Shown: in pieces, positions 33,672 to 44,734 of the stretch
How the letters are laid out: each line of letters starts with the position of its first letter
Numbering within the stretch: the stretch's first letter is position 1
Notes under the pieces: model-generated
Told to the model about the DNA's origin: nothing
What the model saw: the letters and a program-made list of their open reading frames with translations, nothing else
Databases searched by the model: none
Origin: Pyxicephalus adspersus
Taxonomy: Eukaryota > Chordata > Amphibia > Anura > Pyxicephalidae
Direction of reading: 5' to 3'
NCBI RefSeq assembly: GCF_032062135.1
Contig: NC_092868.1
Coordinates: 42,485,163-42,549,162, forward strand
DNA: 64,000 bases
Translations under genes and position numbers: made by a program

Positions 33672-35990
33672 TTTGACTTGGTAGCTTTGGCCCTAAACCA
33701 CAGTTTATTGGCTCTGACCTGTGGCTGGCCCTTGCCACGTGCCCGCTATACAATATATGTGTCTTACTTTATACAGCACTGTGGAAGGTGAACTGCTTGG
33801 CACACGTGTTATCCTGTAAGACTTTTCTTTCTGATAGAATTATAGCTAACCTGGTATTGTAGAGAGGTTTAGAACGTCTGATTAGGGATTAAGTTGTGTG
33901 ACAGGTCCTCTTCGTCGCCATTTATAATTACCCCCTGCTGACCCCCCTCAATGGTATATCAGAGGAAAGGTAAAAGAAATTTGTGCCCCGTCATGCAGAA
34001 CGCTCCGTGTTGTATTTACCAACCAGTGATGAGTGGAATTTGTGTTTACCAATCACACAGAAGTGGAAACTTTGAAATCCGGTTTTGAATTTCTTTGTAA
34101 AGGTTCCATTAGTAGCTGAAGCTGGTCTGAGATGAAAATTTGTTTTGGCACAGACCGGATTCATCCGATATGTATGAAGAAATGTGAATTGTTGATATTT
34201 CCATGATCTGCATATCCCTGCGTCCTTGTTTATTGTGAACACAGAATTCGCTGTCTTTGTATGTTATCGCCCAGTCTAGAATTCAAGGAAAATGACACTC
34301 TGTAGGAAATACACAACTGAAAGTATTATTTGACAAAAAGGTGACTTCCTATGTTATCTGTGGTCCCAGTTTTACATTGGACACAGATTTAAAGGGCTCT
34401 GCCCTACTGCATTACATAGTGATGTCCATCTAACACTGACAGGAGGCTAAAACAGAGAGCTGACCTTATCATTGCACTGCTGCTCCTTCCTTATCCAATG
34501 ACATATTGAGAAAGGACTTTGACCAGGCTGCTGTTTTTTCTAAATATAGAGATGTCACTCTGTCTGAGATGCCCGACTCACCAGACTAGCTGAGCAGGTA
34601 CAATGGTTCATATAAAAGTTCACTTTAGGAGTTGCAGTACTGGCGGGGTTGCATTAGTCCTTCTGTGTTTGATTTGATTTTACATTTAATAGGTGATGAG
34701 TGAATGAGATGCCTGACTTGTCCTTTATAGAGCTGGAGCCGCAGAACTCTTCCAGGATGTGGGTGGCTCTTTTCGTGGCCATTGTTTTGTGACTTGTTTG
34801 AGATCTGATGAAATGAAGACAAACGTGGGTTTTCTATGTGGGATCACAGCGATCTTTATGGATGTGGAAAGCAGTTTTCTGTTAATGCCTGTACAGACTT
34901 CTGAAGATTGTCACTGGCAGTGATACGTTTGGTTCCAGTGAGCACTGTACACACAGAGCTGCTCTATGGGGAGGGGGAAGGACGAGCGAGTGGCACCCTC
35001 CTGTGCGCTCCTTCATTGAAATGCACAGCGGTCTCCCCCGCTCCCCCGAGCGGTCTTTCATTAATCCATGTGGCGGATTGACAACGACATCAGGGCATCT
35101 TTGTGCAGATGTCAGATGACCGTTCCTCTGGGCTAACAATTATCTGATGTGTGCATAGCTTTCACATATAGGAACCCCCAGGAATACCGCAGGCTGATAA
35201 TAGATCATTTCTATGGGGGAGATAACAATGGAGAGATCTCAGAGGAATGGATCCAGGATGGTTTGATAAATGAGGTCCAAAGCATCCTGTGGATAGATAT
35301 TGTGCTGGGGTGACCCTTTCTTTTGCACCCCTAGTTATTGTCACTTTCGCACACAAAAGTGAAATTCCAAAGTGATTCGCACACAAAGTGATTCCACATA
35401 AAAACGATCCATATATAATGACACGGTATATTGTGTTACATTTTTGAGGTCACCTACAGCTTCCTTTTCTCATACCTGACATTAAGGGAGCGTAAATGGT
35501 TAATGATAGTTTAAAATATCTACTTAGGATAGCAGGAGTCTGTAAATATCTACCTAGGATAGAGCTCAGCCAACCACTCAATATACGATTTGCATTTTTA
35601 ATTCTTTTCCCTCTTTTTTTTGGAATCTTCGGGCCGATCATGTGATGCCATGGCCTAATCTCCTAGCAATAGGCAGTCCTCTAGATGCCCAGAGCGGCTC
35701 AAACATTCTATTGTCTATATATTGGGAATGAAGGGCTTCATGGCAATGTGGGGCTTAATTCAAAGTATTGTTCAATTTTTTTGGGTTAAGTGTCATTGGG
35801 CGTCATTGAACCCAGAAGTATAAGAACATCTCATGGTGGACTGAGGGGATATCTTCGGGTATCCCCTGGTGTGTATTGCAGCCAGAGGTGGTTTAAAAAA
35901 AAAAACTAGCTCTAAATTGTCCTTTAAGTCATTCTAATGTTCTATATCTTTTGGTTGATAAAATTAATATTGATTATTTTTATCTTACAG

Positions 35991-36160
35991 GTAACAAGAG
36001 AACATTTGCTGGGTTTATAATAAGGCCAGCTGATCATGTCCGGCACAGAGGAGAAGTTCTCACTACGTGAGGTCCTGGTCAGCTTCAAGTCCTGCTTGGT
36101 GGATGATGACCAAGATGTTCTGGTAGAACATTATCTGAAAGGATGGAAGGGGTTGGTAAG
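35991..36160 (+). CDS. CPTP: CPTP copy 2, first coding exon (5'UTR 35991-36035)
   Basis: The acceptor 'atcttacag' ends at 35990, the ATG is at 36036 and the donor ag|gtaagc is at 36160/36161. The exon codes for MSGTEEKFSLREVLVSF through GWKGLV plus two bases of the Arg codon, 41 codons and two bases. Confidence 0.94.
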
Positions 36161-37571
36161 GTAAGCACCTGGTTATCTTGGGAGCATCATGTGAAGCTAA
36201 TTTGCACTTTTTTGTGGTTTGCCCAGCTTACATTGTGGTGTCACCTAGGAGTACAAAACTTAACATCTTGACGTGTGCTTGAAGTGCTGCTTTTTCCTGC
36301 TGCCATATTGAATATTAAGGTTGGGGAACCCCCCATCAGCAACACACCAGATCAGTGGAATGGGATAACCTAAAGGGCAGAGCTTTGCCACCAACATTTC
36401 CAATGATTGTAGCTTCATAGCTTCAGTCCTGCAGCCCTCATACTATTCTTCTGTCAGGGTTCTAAGCCAACAGGAGCCCACTGTTGGCAGTATTCAAGTT
36501 TAGGACATGAACTTGGCATGACCAAATTATTGATTTTGCAATAAAAAACATAGACTCATTCCATGTCCATAAACATTTGTTTTACTGTATGTACTCCTTC
36601 AAAGTTCCTTCATCACCTTATATGTAAATGGACGCTATATATGTCAGTGGCTTCACCAAAGGGACAGAGCCATGACTTGGTGCCTAATACCTACATTGAG
36701 ACGATGTAAAGGACCTCCCAGGAAGATACCGCGTGTGTTTCCACAAATATATATATATATAAAAAAAAAATATATATATATACTGTGTATTTATACCCCA
36801 CGTATGTGTGTCTGCACCAGGAAAGACTGCAGCATCCAATGTAAGCAGGCCAACGTCCATCTATGTTTGGTTGAGCTTCAGGCAGCCCAGTAATGAATGT
36901 TAAGATTACTCATAGTAGAGAACATTTTTTTGGGTGTGGTGACCACTAAATATTTTCATTTCATTTTTCAAGTCTTACAAAATGTGCAAAGTATTAGGTA
37001 TGGTTTTGCTTTTCATTTTATTATATATCTTCTTTTTCTTAAAACCAGGTTTATGAACAGTCTGGGAACTGTGTTTTCCTTTGTGTCAAAAGATGCTGTA
37101 AGCAAAATCCAGATAATGGAAAACTATTTGAGTGGGGAACAAGGCGAGCGTTACCGCACACTTCAGTCCATGGTAGAATACGAGCTCAGCTCTAACTTGG
37201 TGGATCTGAATAAACGCGACAATCACCCAGAATCAGGCTGTAGGACCATTCTGCGCCTACACCGAGCCTTGCGCTGGCTCCAACTCTTTTTGGAGAAGCT
37301 TAGAACCAGCACAGAAGACAGCAAGACCTCCAACCTATGCGCAGAGGCCTACAATGACTCCTTGGCCAACTATCACCCTTGGATCATACGTAAAACAGCA
37401 AATCTTGCCTTCATGGTTCTTCCGGCTAGGAATACGTTCTTCGAGGTGATGAATGTTGGGACAACAGAAGAAGTGGTGGACATGCTTGGAGAAGCTATGC
37501 CTTATGTCTCCAATGTCTATGACTTTACTCAAGAACTCTACTCCCAGCATAACCTCCTTGATTTACCGTGA
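36036..37571 (+). CDS. CPTP: Ceramide-1-phosphate transfer protein, copy 2 (conserved)
   Basis: The coding exons are 36036-36160 and 37049-37571, giving 215 residues, one more than copy 1 and human because of an extra Glu near the start. All known ceramide-1-phosphate head-group residues are present: human positions Asp56, Lys60, Arg106, Arg110 and His150, seen in SKDAVSK, GCRTILRLHRALRW and NYHPW. The protein ends LLDLP, as in other vertebrates. It lies beside the promoter block at 31.7 kb, faces DVL1 tail to tail, and its single coding intron is 888 bp, free of the three transposons found in copy 1. Where the two copies differ, this one usually has the human residue, so it is the likely keeper of the normal function. 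Confidence 0.96.
37049..37571 (+). CDS. CPTP: CPTP copy 2, second coding exon
   Basis: The acceptor 'aaaaccag' ends at 37048. The exon begins with the last base of Arg41 and FMNSLGTVFSFVSKDAV, and ends with TGA at 37569-37571. It contains all of the GLTP core helices except the first. Confidence 0.96.
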
Positions 37572-39605
37572 ATGTTGGTGAGAATTCATCTAGGTGTCCT
37601 TTAAAATGAATTTGTTCTACCCTGTGTTCTAAATCGTGAAGGCTGGACATGCACTTTCATACCGACTGTTTACATATATATTCATGTAGTCATGTTCTGG
37701 GAATTAGTGTCATCATGTATTGACTCCACTAAACATTATTTTTATTCACAATGGCCATGTTACAACCTAGAGTAAATCTTTTACCTTTCTTTAAAAAAGT
37801 TCATCTTGTTTAGGGTATTCTCAGGTACATTACATTTTCACAACCCTGAAAACTGGCTACTTCTTCTTATACCATTTTTGGTGCTTGATGCCCATGTGAC
37901 CTCTGAACTGAGCACCTAATATGGGGAAGTTGCCTAGTCATATGGTAATATTGACTTTAAATTGACCTTTAGGGTACTGTGGCTACAAAGATGGAGTTAG
38001 CTGGTGTACAATACAGAGTGCTATTAATGGGCGCCATCACTATCATGTTATGGGTGTGTTTTAACATAGCTGGGATTTATTTCTCATAATATTAAATGTT
38101 TTGGGTGTTGGTATCTGTCCAGAGCTATATTTAAATATCATAATGCCCTAGGCATAAGTCATAATATATGCTATCAGCTTCATGTCTAGTGCTTTGTTTT
38201 TACCTAAACAGTCCATCATGAAAGTGAAAGGGGAAATGATTGTATCTTACAAGAAGCCTTGTGATTTCTCTAAGCTTTTCATAATTTTACCCTTTAGGGC
38301 AGGGTCCCCAAACCCCGATCTGCAACCCACTAATGGGGTGTGGCTCTGGCCGGAGCACACTGGCCAGAGCTACGTACCATGTCCCCTGTACGGATTGTAG
38401 GCTTAGGACAGTGGGTTGTGTAGGCTCAGACCTGTGATGGGAGAGTGGATGGGTTCAGCCATCATGACGTCACTCTGGGGGAAGTTTCCAAGTGACACAC
38501 GGCTCACTGCGCATGCGCGGTTTGAACTCAGGGCATTTAGTGGTCCGTGAGCTCAAAAAGGTTGGGGACCACTGCTTGTGGGTTTTTTTGAAAGATGTAC
38601 CCACAAATATCCAGAGACAAGTCGTAAAAAAAGATAGATAAAAGACTTTTTTTTTCTCCGTAATTCATGAACATCCCTATATTCCCTCAAACATCGTATA
38701 ATATCTGAGTGCTCTGCAGTCCTGAATTGACATCCCTGCACAAAATCTAACTATAAAAGCAAAAAATATCTAATTAATATTGATACCTGTCCCTCTGCCT
38801 GTAGAGCCTAAAACGCCGGTCCCCCTGCTAAGCACAGTGGTTCAATCCACCAACTCTCACTTCAGCTACCACTCTCACTAGTAGAGGTCTGCGGGAGGAA
38901 CTACAGCACTTAGCCGGGGGGCAGAAATCAAAGAATCCTGGAAGTTTTGGATGCTGAATCTCCTTTAGGCAGAGGTAGCTTTTCAAGCCAGTAGTTCAGT
39001 AGTTATTAACTTTTACAGGGGTATATGGATGGATGGTTTGCTAGTTTGCTTCCTAGTTACAAAAGTTCACAACATCAGATGTTTGTATACAGATCATAAG
39101 AAATCCCCTTACAATCATTGAATACCAAAAGTGATAATTACTGTAAATGTCTACAAAAACTGAACATGATCATGTGATTTCTTCATATATAAAAGGTAAA
39201 TATTTATGTCTTCAACCAGTGTTACTATACAGTCTATTCTGGGAATCAAATTTAACCATTCCATTGAAGGGATCAGTCATCATTTCCTGTTACATGGGGA
39301 AATTATCAACATGTTGGGAGGTTTAAAGTTGATTTGTCACAAACCTGGTCCAAACACATAGAATATGAAAAAAATCAACTAGTAGAGCCAGACATGTAAC
39401 AAGTTTAATAATCCATGCCCCTGCTAGCTGATCACATATATATTTGGGCCCTATGATATTGGACTCTGAATCCCTACACTGTGTTACTACTGCAGTGACG
39501 CTCTGCACTGAGAGATGACCTTAATCTTCCCAGCTGAATGATGGCTGTCATTCAGCACCTACATTAGTGGACATCTAGTGGCTGAAAAGAAGTACTGCAT
39601 TAGAC
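37572..39605 (+). other. CPTP copy 2 3' flank, shared with unit 1
   Basis: Aligned with 6380-8335 and interrupted by a hAT-like MITE at 38300-38574. Similarity stops near 39605. Confidence 0.6.
38300..38574. mobile_element. hAT-like MITE, same family as 15834-16100
   Basis: The ends are 'cagggtccccaaac' and 'ggttggggaccactg'. The 8-bp flanks ctttaggg (38292-38299) and cttgtggg (38575-38582) share six of eight bases. Unit 1 has the uninterrupted site near 7090. Confidence 0.88.
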
Positions 39606-42600
39606 ATATTTTGCCAGACAACACCAGATTAAAAGTGATAATTAAAATAAAGATTATTTTTTTGTTTTAAATGATTAAACTAACAGACGGACCAATATGA
39701 ATGTAAATTGCAGGTTGATGATAGCATTGTGTAATGCAGACATCTCTTGTAGATATATAGTGTCTAAATAAAAAAATGTGTGTATCCATTTTAGTTTTTA
39801 ATAATGTACTCTGTATACTATATATGTTTTGAATCTCTCATGATTGTTATGTAATCACTGTGATTTTATAATCAGGTAAAAATAAAAGGGAACGCTGAAT
39901 GATTTTTGGTCAGTTGTATTTTTTTAAGTTTATATTTTTTACGTTTTTAATTATTTGTTAGAAGCAGACAACAAGCATTTTCAAAATGTGGTCACCAATG
40001 GTATTTTTATGTCTTGTGGTTCCCTCTGCTGGCCGTTATGTCACCAAAGGACACACTAGCCGGAGAAAGGAACCACAGAGCACAGCGGTGTACTTGTCAT
40101 GTAACACACTGGAAGTGTTACAAATCCTGAAGCTATTTCAGCAAATGACTTTCTTTAACTGAGTGGAGTTTGTCAGAACAGGCATCTGGACAGGTAAAAT
40201 GTTCACTCCGATTGCTTTGTATGGAGCTCTGCATACTTCAACAGAAATGGAGTCACTTTAATTAAATCTGTAATGTGCTTCTTGTAAGGCTTTGATGTAT
40301 TTTACATACAAGCAGACACTCTAGCCAAACACTGTTAGTGACCATCAAGTGTACATTGTTAGGGGTTGTGTACATAGCCACCTATTTTTCTATGTACTGA
40401 GTCTCTGGTGCTCTTACAGCAGGCATTTCCTGGATAAGGGATAACAGAAGCTTGGTGGTCAGAAATAAATATAAATTTACTGACTTGTGTTTGATGTCTC
40501 CAGGAAGATCAAAGAACCCTATTTGCACCCAGGATAGAAGCAGCTGAGTGCACAGACCACTTATGTTCGGTCTAGAGGACTGTATAATGCATTAATGTTT
40601 CATGTACCATTAATGATGTGCTCCAGGCAGCTCTGGATAAAAGACCATTACACTTTCATTTTTACTGCAGCCAGAAAACCCTGGCAGAGCACCCAGTACA
40701 CAGACCTAAGGAAGGTCACTTCAGGAGGTTTTAGTTAGTCAGCCTAGAGCCAATATTAGATCGGTCCAGTCAATCCCTGTTCCTCCACCCCATCAAAGTC
40801 TCAAAGTATGAGCATTGTGAATATTAAGCATTGTGTTAATAAAAAGCAGTGTGTAAAAGACACAGCAGCTTTTAAATTTAAGGCAGTATATCCTAACTAA
40901 TCCCGGACTTGCAGTACCTTCTGTGATGAAACATGTAACTGATGTCTCTTTTTCTTATGATTCTCTGCATCTAAAGCTTCATTGTATCCAGCCCTTTTCT
41001 TTTAGTGAAGGATTGGAACTTCTTTAGGTTTTTTTTTTGTTGTCTGAATCCCCACTGGGTAATATCTGCCCTGGTGACCATTATCTTAGGCCAAAAATGA
41101 TTGAGGTAGTCAAGTTTTATGGTTGTTACAAGAACTGTGGTGGAAGAAATATTTTAAGATGGGATTACTTGTTTTAAACTTAACTGTCATCAAGAGTGGG
41201 TATATTCTGTGTTTATGAAGATATCTGGTTCCTGTTTTATCTTTGGTAAAAAAAGGGACAAAGAAAGAAGCTAAATCTCCACAATGGGACACAGACAACA
41301 CTAAAAAACTAATTCTTCACCACTCCTTCTATAAATGAGAAAAAAAAGGTTTTGGCTGGAGTTATACTTTAGGGCCCAATCAAACCAACCTGTTACAGGA
41401 CGTATTAACCCACACCCTAGCATGTGTTGTATAAGGACAACCTATATATTTAAAAGAGTTAACGAATGAATAAATAAATATATACTCATTTAAATATATG
41501 AGTTGCCAACACACCAGAATGCACAGCCCAAGGTAGTTCATTATCATTCATTGTAATGCATTGTAATGAATGTGCATTAGAAGTGCGTTGCTGTAGTATC
41601 TTGGAATGCATAAAAGGCATTACAATGTACAAATGTTAACAGGCATATAATAATGTGCACACTAATGCATAGCTAATATATAGCTGTATATAGACCCCTA
41701 ATATTAGTGGTAATCACGGTTTATCAACAGCTCAGATTGCACCAACCTACCAGCCCTGGTTGGATAGTAAAAGAAATTGAGCCGACTCCGTTGTAACATT
41801 ATTTACACAGATATACACATATATTTAAAAAAACAAAACATTAAATTACATCTTGTTTTATCTATACATAGATGATCTGTACATTCTTAGTAGTTAGCGG
41901 AGTTGGTAGGAATAGGATCTTAGCCAGGTCTGGGAGGGAAGGAGTGGACACAAGCTATGGGGAAAAAAATGTAAGTGCTTTTTCCACCTTTTTGGTGGTT
42001 TGGGTTAAAAGGTCAGTCCACCCAAAACTGATCAGCAGGATAAATAAAATATTTAGGCTGCCATTGATGAAATCTTATTATCAATATACTGTCATGCATG
42101 TCAGATTCAGTAGCTTGAGTTGCTGACCTGTAACAAGCATGCAGATCGGTATTTCATACCTACCCAACTTTGTGCATGTTTGTTCCAGGTCAGTGACTAA
42201 AAGTGCCAGAGCAGCTGATCAAATATCAATTTCAAACAGGTCAGCAATGGCAGCCCACCTAGTACAGGTTTCCATAAAGGCTTTCCTGATATTACCTGAC
42301 CAGGTACTCCCAGGGACTGTAATACCTGATTGCATGGGGATGTTCATGGACATTCAGCACTATTTACCCCCCAAATAAGCCAATATTTAGGTATTCATCT
42401 TCCCTATAACCATGCAAACTTGCAATGGTCTGGGAGAAAGATCCTCAGCAGCCCTTGTTTGCCTTAACCAGCCTTTCCCCCTGAAAGTAGCCTGCAGAGA
42501 TGTACTATTGTGCGTTGTGGGTGAGATCATTGATCCCTGTGCAGCACATTGTTTTACAAAATGGGCTTTAAATCTGCTTTTTAGATTTTTGGGGGTGCTG

Positions 42601-44327
42601 CTAGTGAGACCCCCTACACCAACCATCTCAGGATTTACCTGAGGTTCAGTTTTTTAGGGAAAATAAAACAAGAAGCAACAAAGTGGTTGGAAATACCCCA
42701 AACCTAGAGAGGCAGATGTAAATAAATTATACAAGGGAGATCTTATTCCTAAAGTGCCCCAGAGATACGATTCATTAGGTGATTTAACCACCAAACACCA
42801 CCTGTAACAGAAATATTACATTTGGATGAACTGGCCTTTAGGAGGGTGAATTTACCAATAACTAATCTTTCAGTTAGAGAATGGTGGTCTGACTCAGTCG
42901 CTGGCTGCTCATACTTGCTAAGGAGATCCTTTGGTTTTGTCTCATCTCACTACTGCAACATGGGGGAATCACAGACTTTCTGCTTTGAATTTTATCAGAT
43001 TGAAAAATATAAATATTTGTCATAAATAAATGATTGTACAAGCGAAGGAGATTGCATGGAAATGGCTGCAGCAGATTGGTGAAATTGGGAATTTAGATAG
43101 AGAAATTGTGCCCTGAGAGTTTTAATATGCTTCCTGGTAATTCAGTAGGCTGGTAACTGCCATCAGTTTTGGCTGGACTGGTTGTGTAATTTGATAAGAT
43201 TGTCTAAACATTAATTGGTGTTCCATTTTATTCTGCTAGATTATAAGAATTCTTACTTTAATGCATTCACACTGGCCAAACACATATTATGATCCTATAT
43301 GTTGCAATTAAAAAACAATGTATGTCACTGCTTCCTTAGTGTTCATATGTAGACTGTCAGGTTTTTACCAATATATGTGCTGAAACACGACCATATATGC
43401 TTGTTGAACAATGCTGCGCCATGACTGCACTTTGCTTTTTTCTATCAAGGCAAATCTATCAGTGGTTTTCACTCCGCAGTTAAACCACAACAGGGCAGAA
43501 TTATTGTACAGGCATATTGGAAGCTGAAAGACAAAAACATAAGTGCAAGTCATATTGAAAATACTGCAAAGTACACCTGCCATCATCCTGGACCTTTCAG
43601 ACAGAGCACATTTAACCAATGCACAGCTAAAAAATACATCTGTGAAATCTGTATGTAAAAAAATTAGTAATTCCAGAAATATATTTAGCTACATACCTGT
43701 TAGAATTTAGGCTAAAGGGGAGGTTGAGAGAACAAAAGTGAGATTGTCCCTGCTTATTTTTATTATCTGCCAAGTCTGGACTGGTCAGGTTTATGACAGG
43801 TTCACTTTACCAGTACAATAATACCTTGCTGCGTTTGCATTTTGGTAGTCATTAAGAAATATATGAGATTAATGTGCGTGTGGCCAGATTGTGGGCAATG
43901 TCAGACAAGTCATGGTGGATATGTTGACTGTGGATTTCTCATATTTCAGTGATTTATCCTCTAGTCTGTATCAAATAGATGTGAAAAAGGAACTTTGTTT
44001 TCCTGCCCTTCTACATCTATTCCATTCTGAATGCTCTGCCAGCCTAATTATGTTTATCGCTTCAAGGCTTGTCTGACATCACTAGATGTGACTTCACTAG
44101 GATTGTGCCTTTAGAATAAAATCTAAAGTGATCTCTTCAAAATCAGTATAGCTTCTGAAAACTTCATTTCAAATGTTCTTTGATGTTGACCAAAGCTTAC
44201 AGTGTTACAGTAATAGCCATTATTTTTCCTATGGCTTGGCATCTGATTATGGCAGTGGTCATCCATTGCAGAGAGTTATACAATTCTTTAGCTTTTCTAG
44301 TGGCTGGAGCAGAAGGCACTTTGGCTG
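39606..44327. other. CPTP-DVL1 intergenic DNA, no gene seen
   Basis: This is where mammals carry TAS1R3. No taste-receptor exon, RNA gene or transposase was recognised. DVL1 3' untranslated sequence should lie directly left of 44328. Confidence 0.5.
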
Positions 44328-44734
44328 TCACATAATGTCCACAAAAAATTCACAGGGATTTCCCATGGCCTTCTGGAAGGACTGCCGGCTTCCGGTCAGT
44401 TCTGGAGGGACATTGCTGAGCTCGCGGACCGGAGGACCACCCGGTGGACCGCTGTTGTTAAACATTTTGCTCCCAATCTTTGGCAGGCTGTAAAGTGGGG
44501 GTAGACCGGGGGGGCCATGAGAGTGGTGGCTGCTACGGTGACTTCGCTCGCTGCGTGCTGCAGAGCTGTGGCTCCGGTGGCTGTGCTGGCTCAGAGGCCT
44601 CTCACTCCTTTTTCCTCCACTGCTGGTGGCACGGTCAGACCCGCTACCACTGCCAGTGGACTTGTGGTCCTTCTCTCGACCAGATGATCTCTTTCCCTCT
44701 CGATTGCTGCGGCTGGATCCACTGCTTTTGCTGC
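44328..44734 (-). CDS. DVL1: DVL1 last exon
   Basis: The acceptor 'ttgccacag' precedes 44734. The exon encodes [18 protein letters not shown], then a Ser/His-rich run ([21 protein letters not shown]), [16 protein letters not shown] and [10 protein letters not shown], with stop TGA complementary to 44328-44330. The conserved tail is a known feature of Dishevelled proteins. This exon alone was copied to 12641-13046. Confidence 0.96.

Larger units (their letters stand above)
31930..35990 (+). other. 5'UTR intron of CPTP copy 2
   Basis: Bounded by the donor at 31930 and the acceptor 'atcttacag' at 35990. It includes the 30-bp minisatellite with its gap, and from about 33665 the DNA shared with unit 1, including an old MITE-like block at 34780-35170 matching 1187-1690. 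No coding exon is seen. Confidence 0.65.

Noticed and set aside
32477..33791. Reading frames of about 340-390 codons on both strands
   Set aside because: They run through 701 unknown bases and a 30-bp repeat whose period is a multiple of three. The visible translation is the repeated decapeptide of the array.
36672..36893. 73-codon frame in the CPTP copy 2 intron
   Set aside because: It contains a poly-Ile/Tyr/Lys stretch from AT repeats and is not conserved in copy 1.
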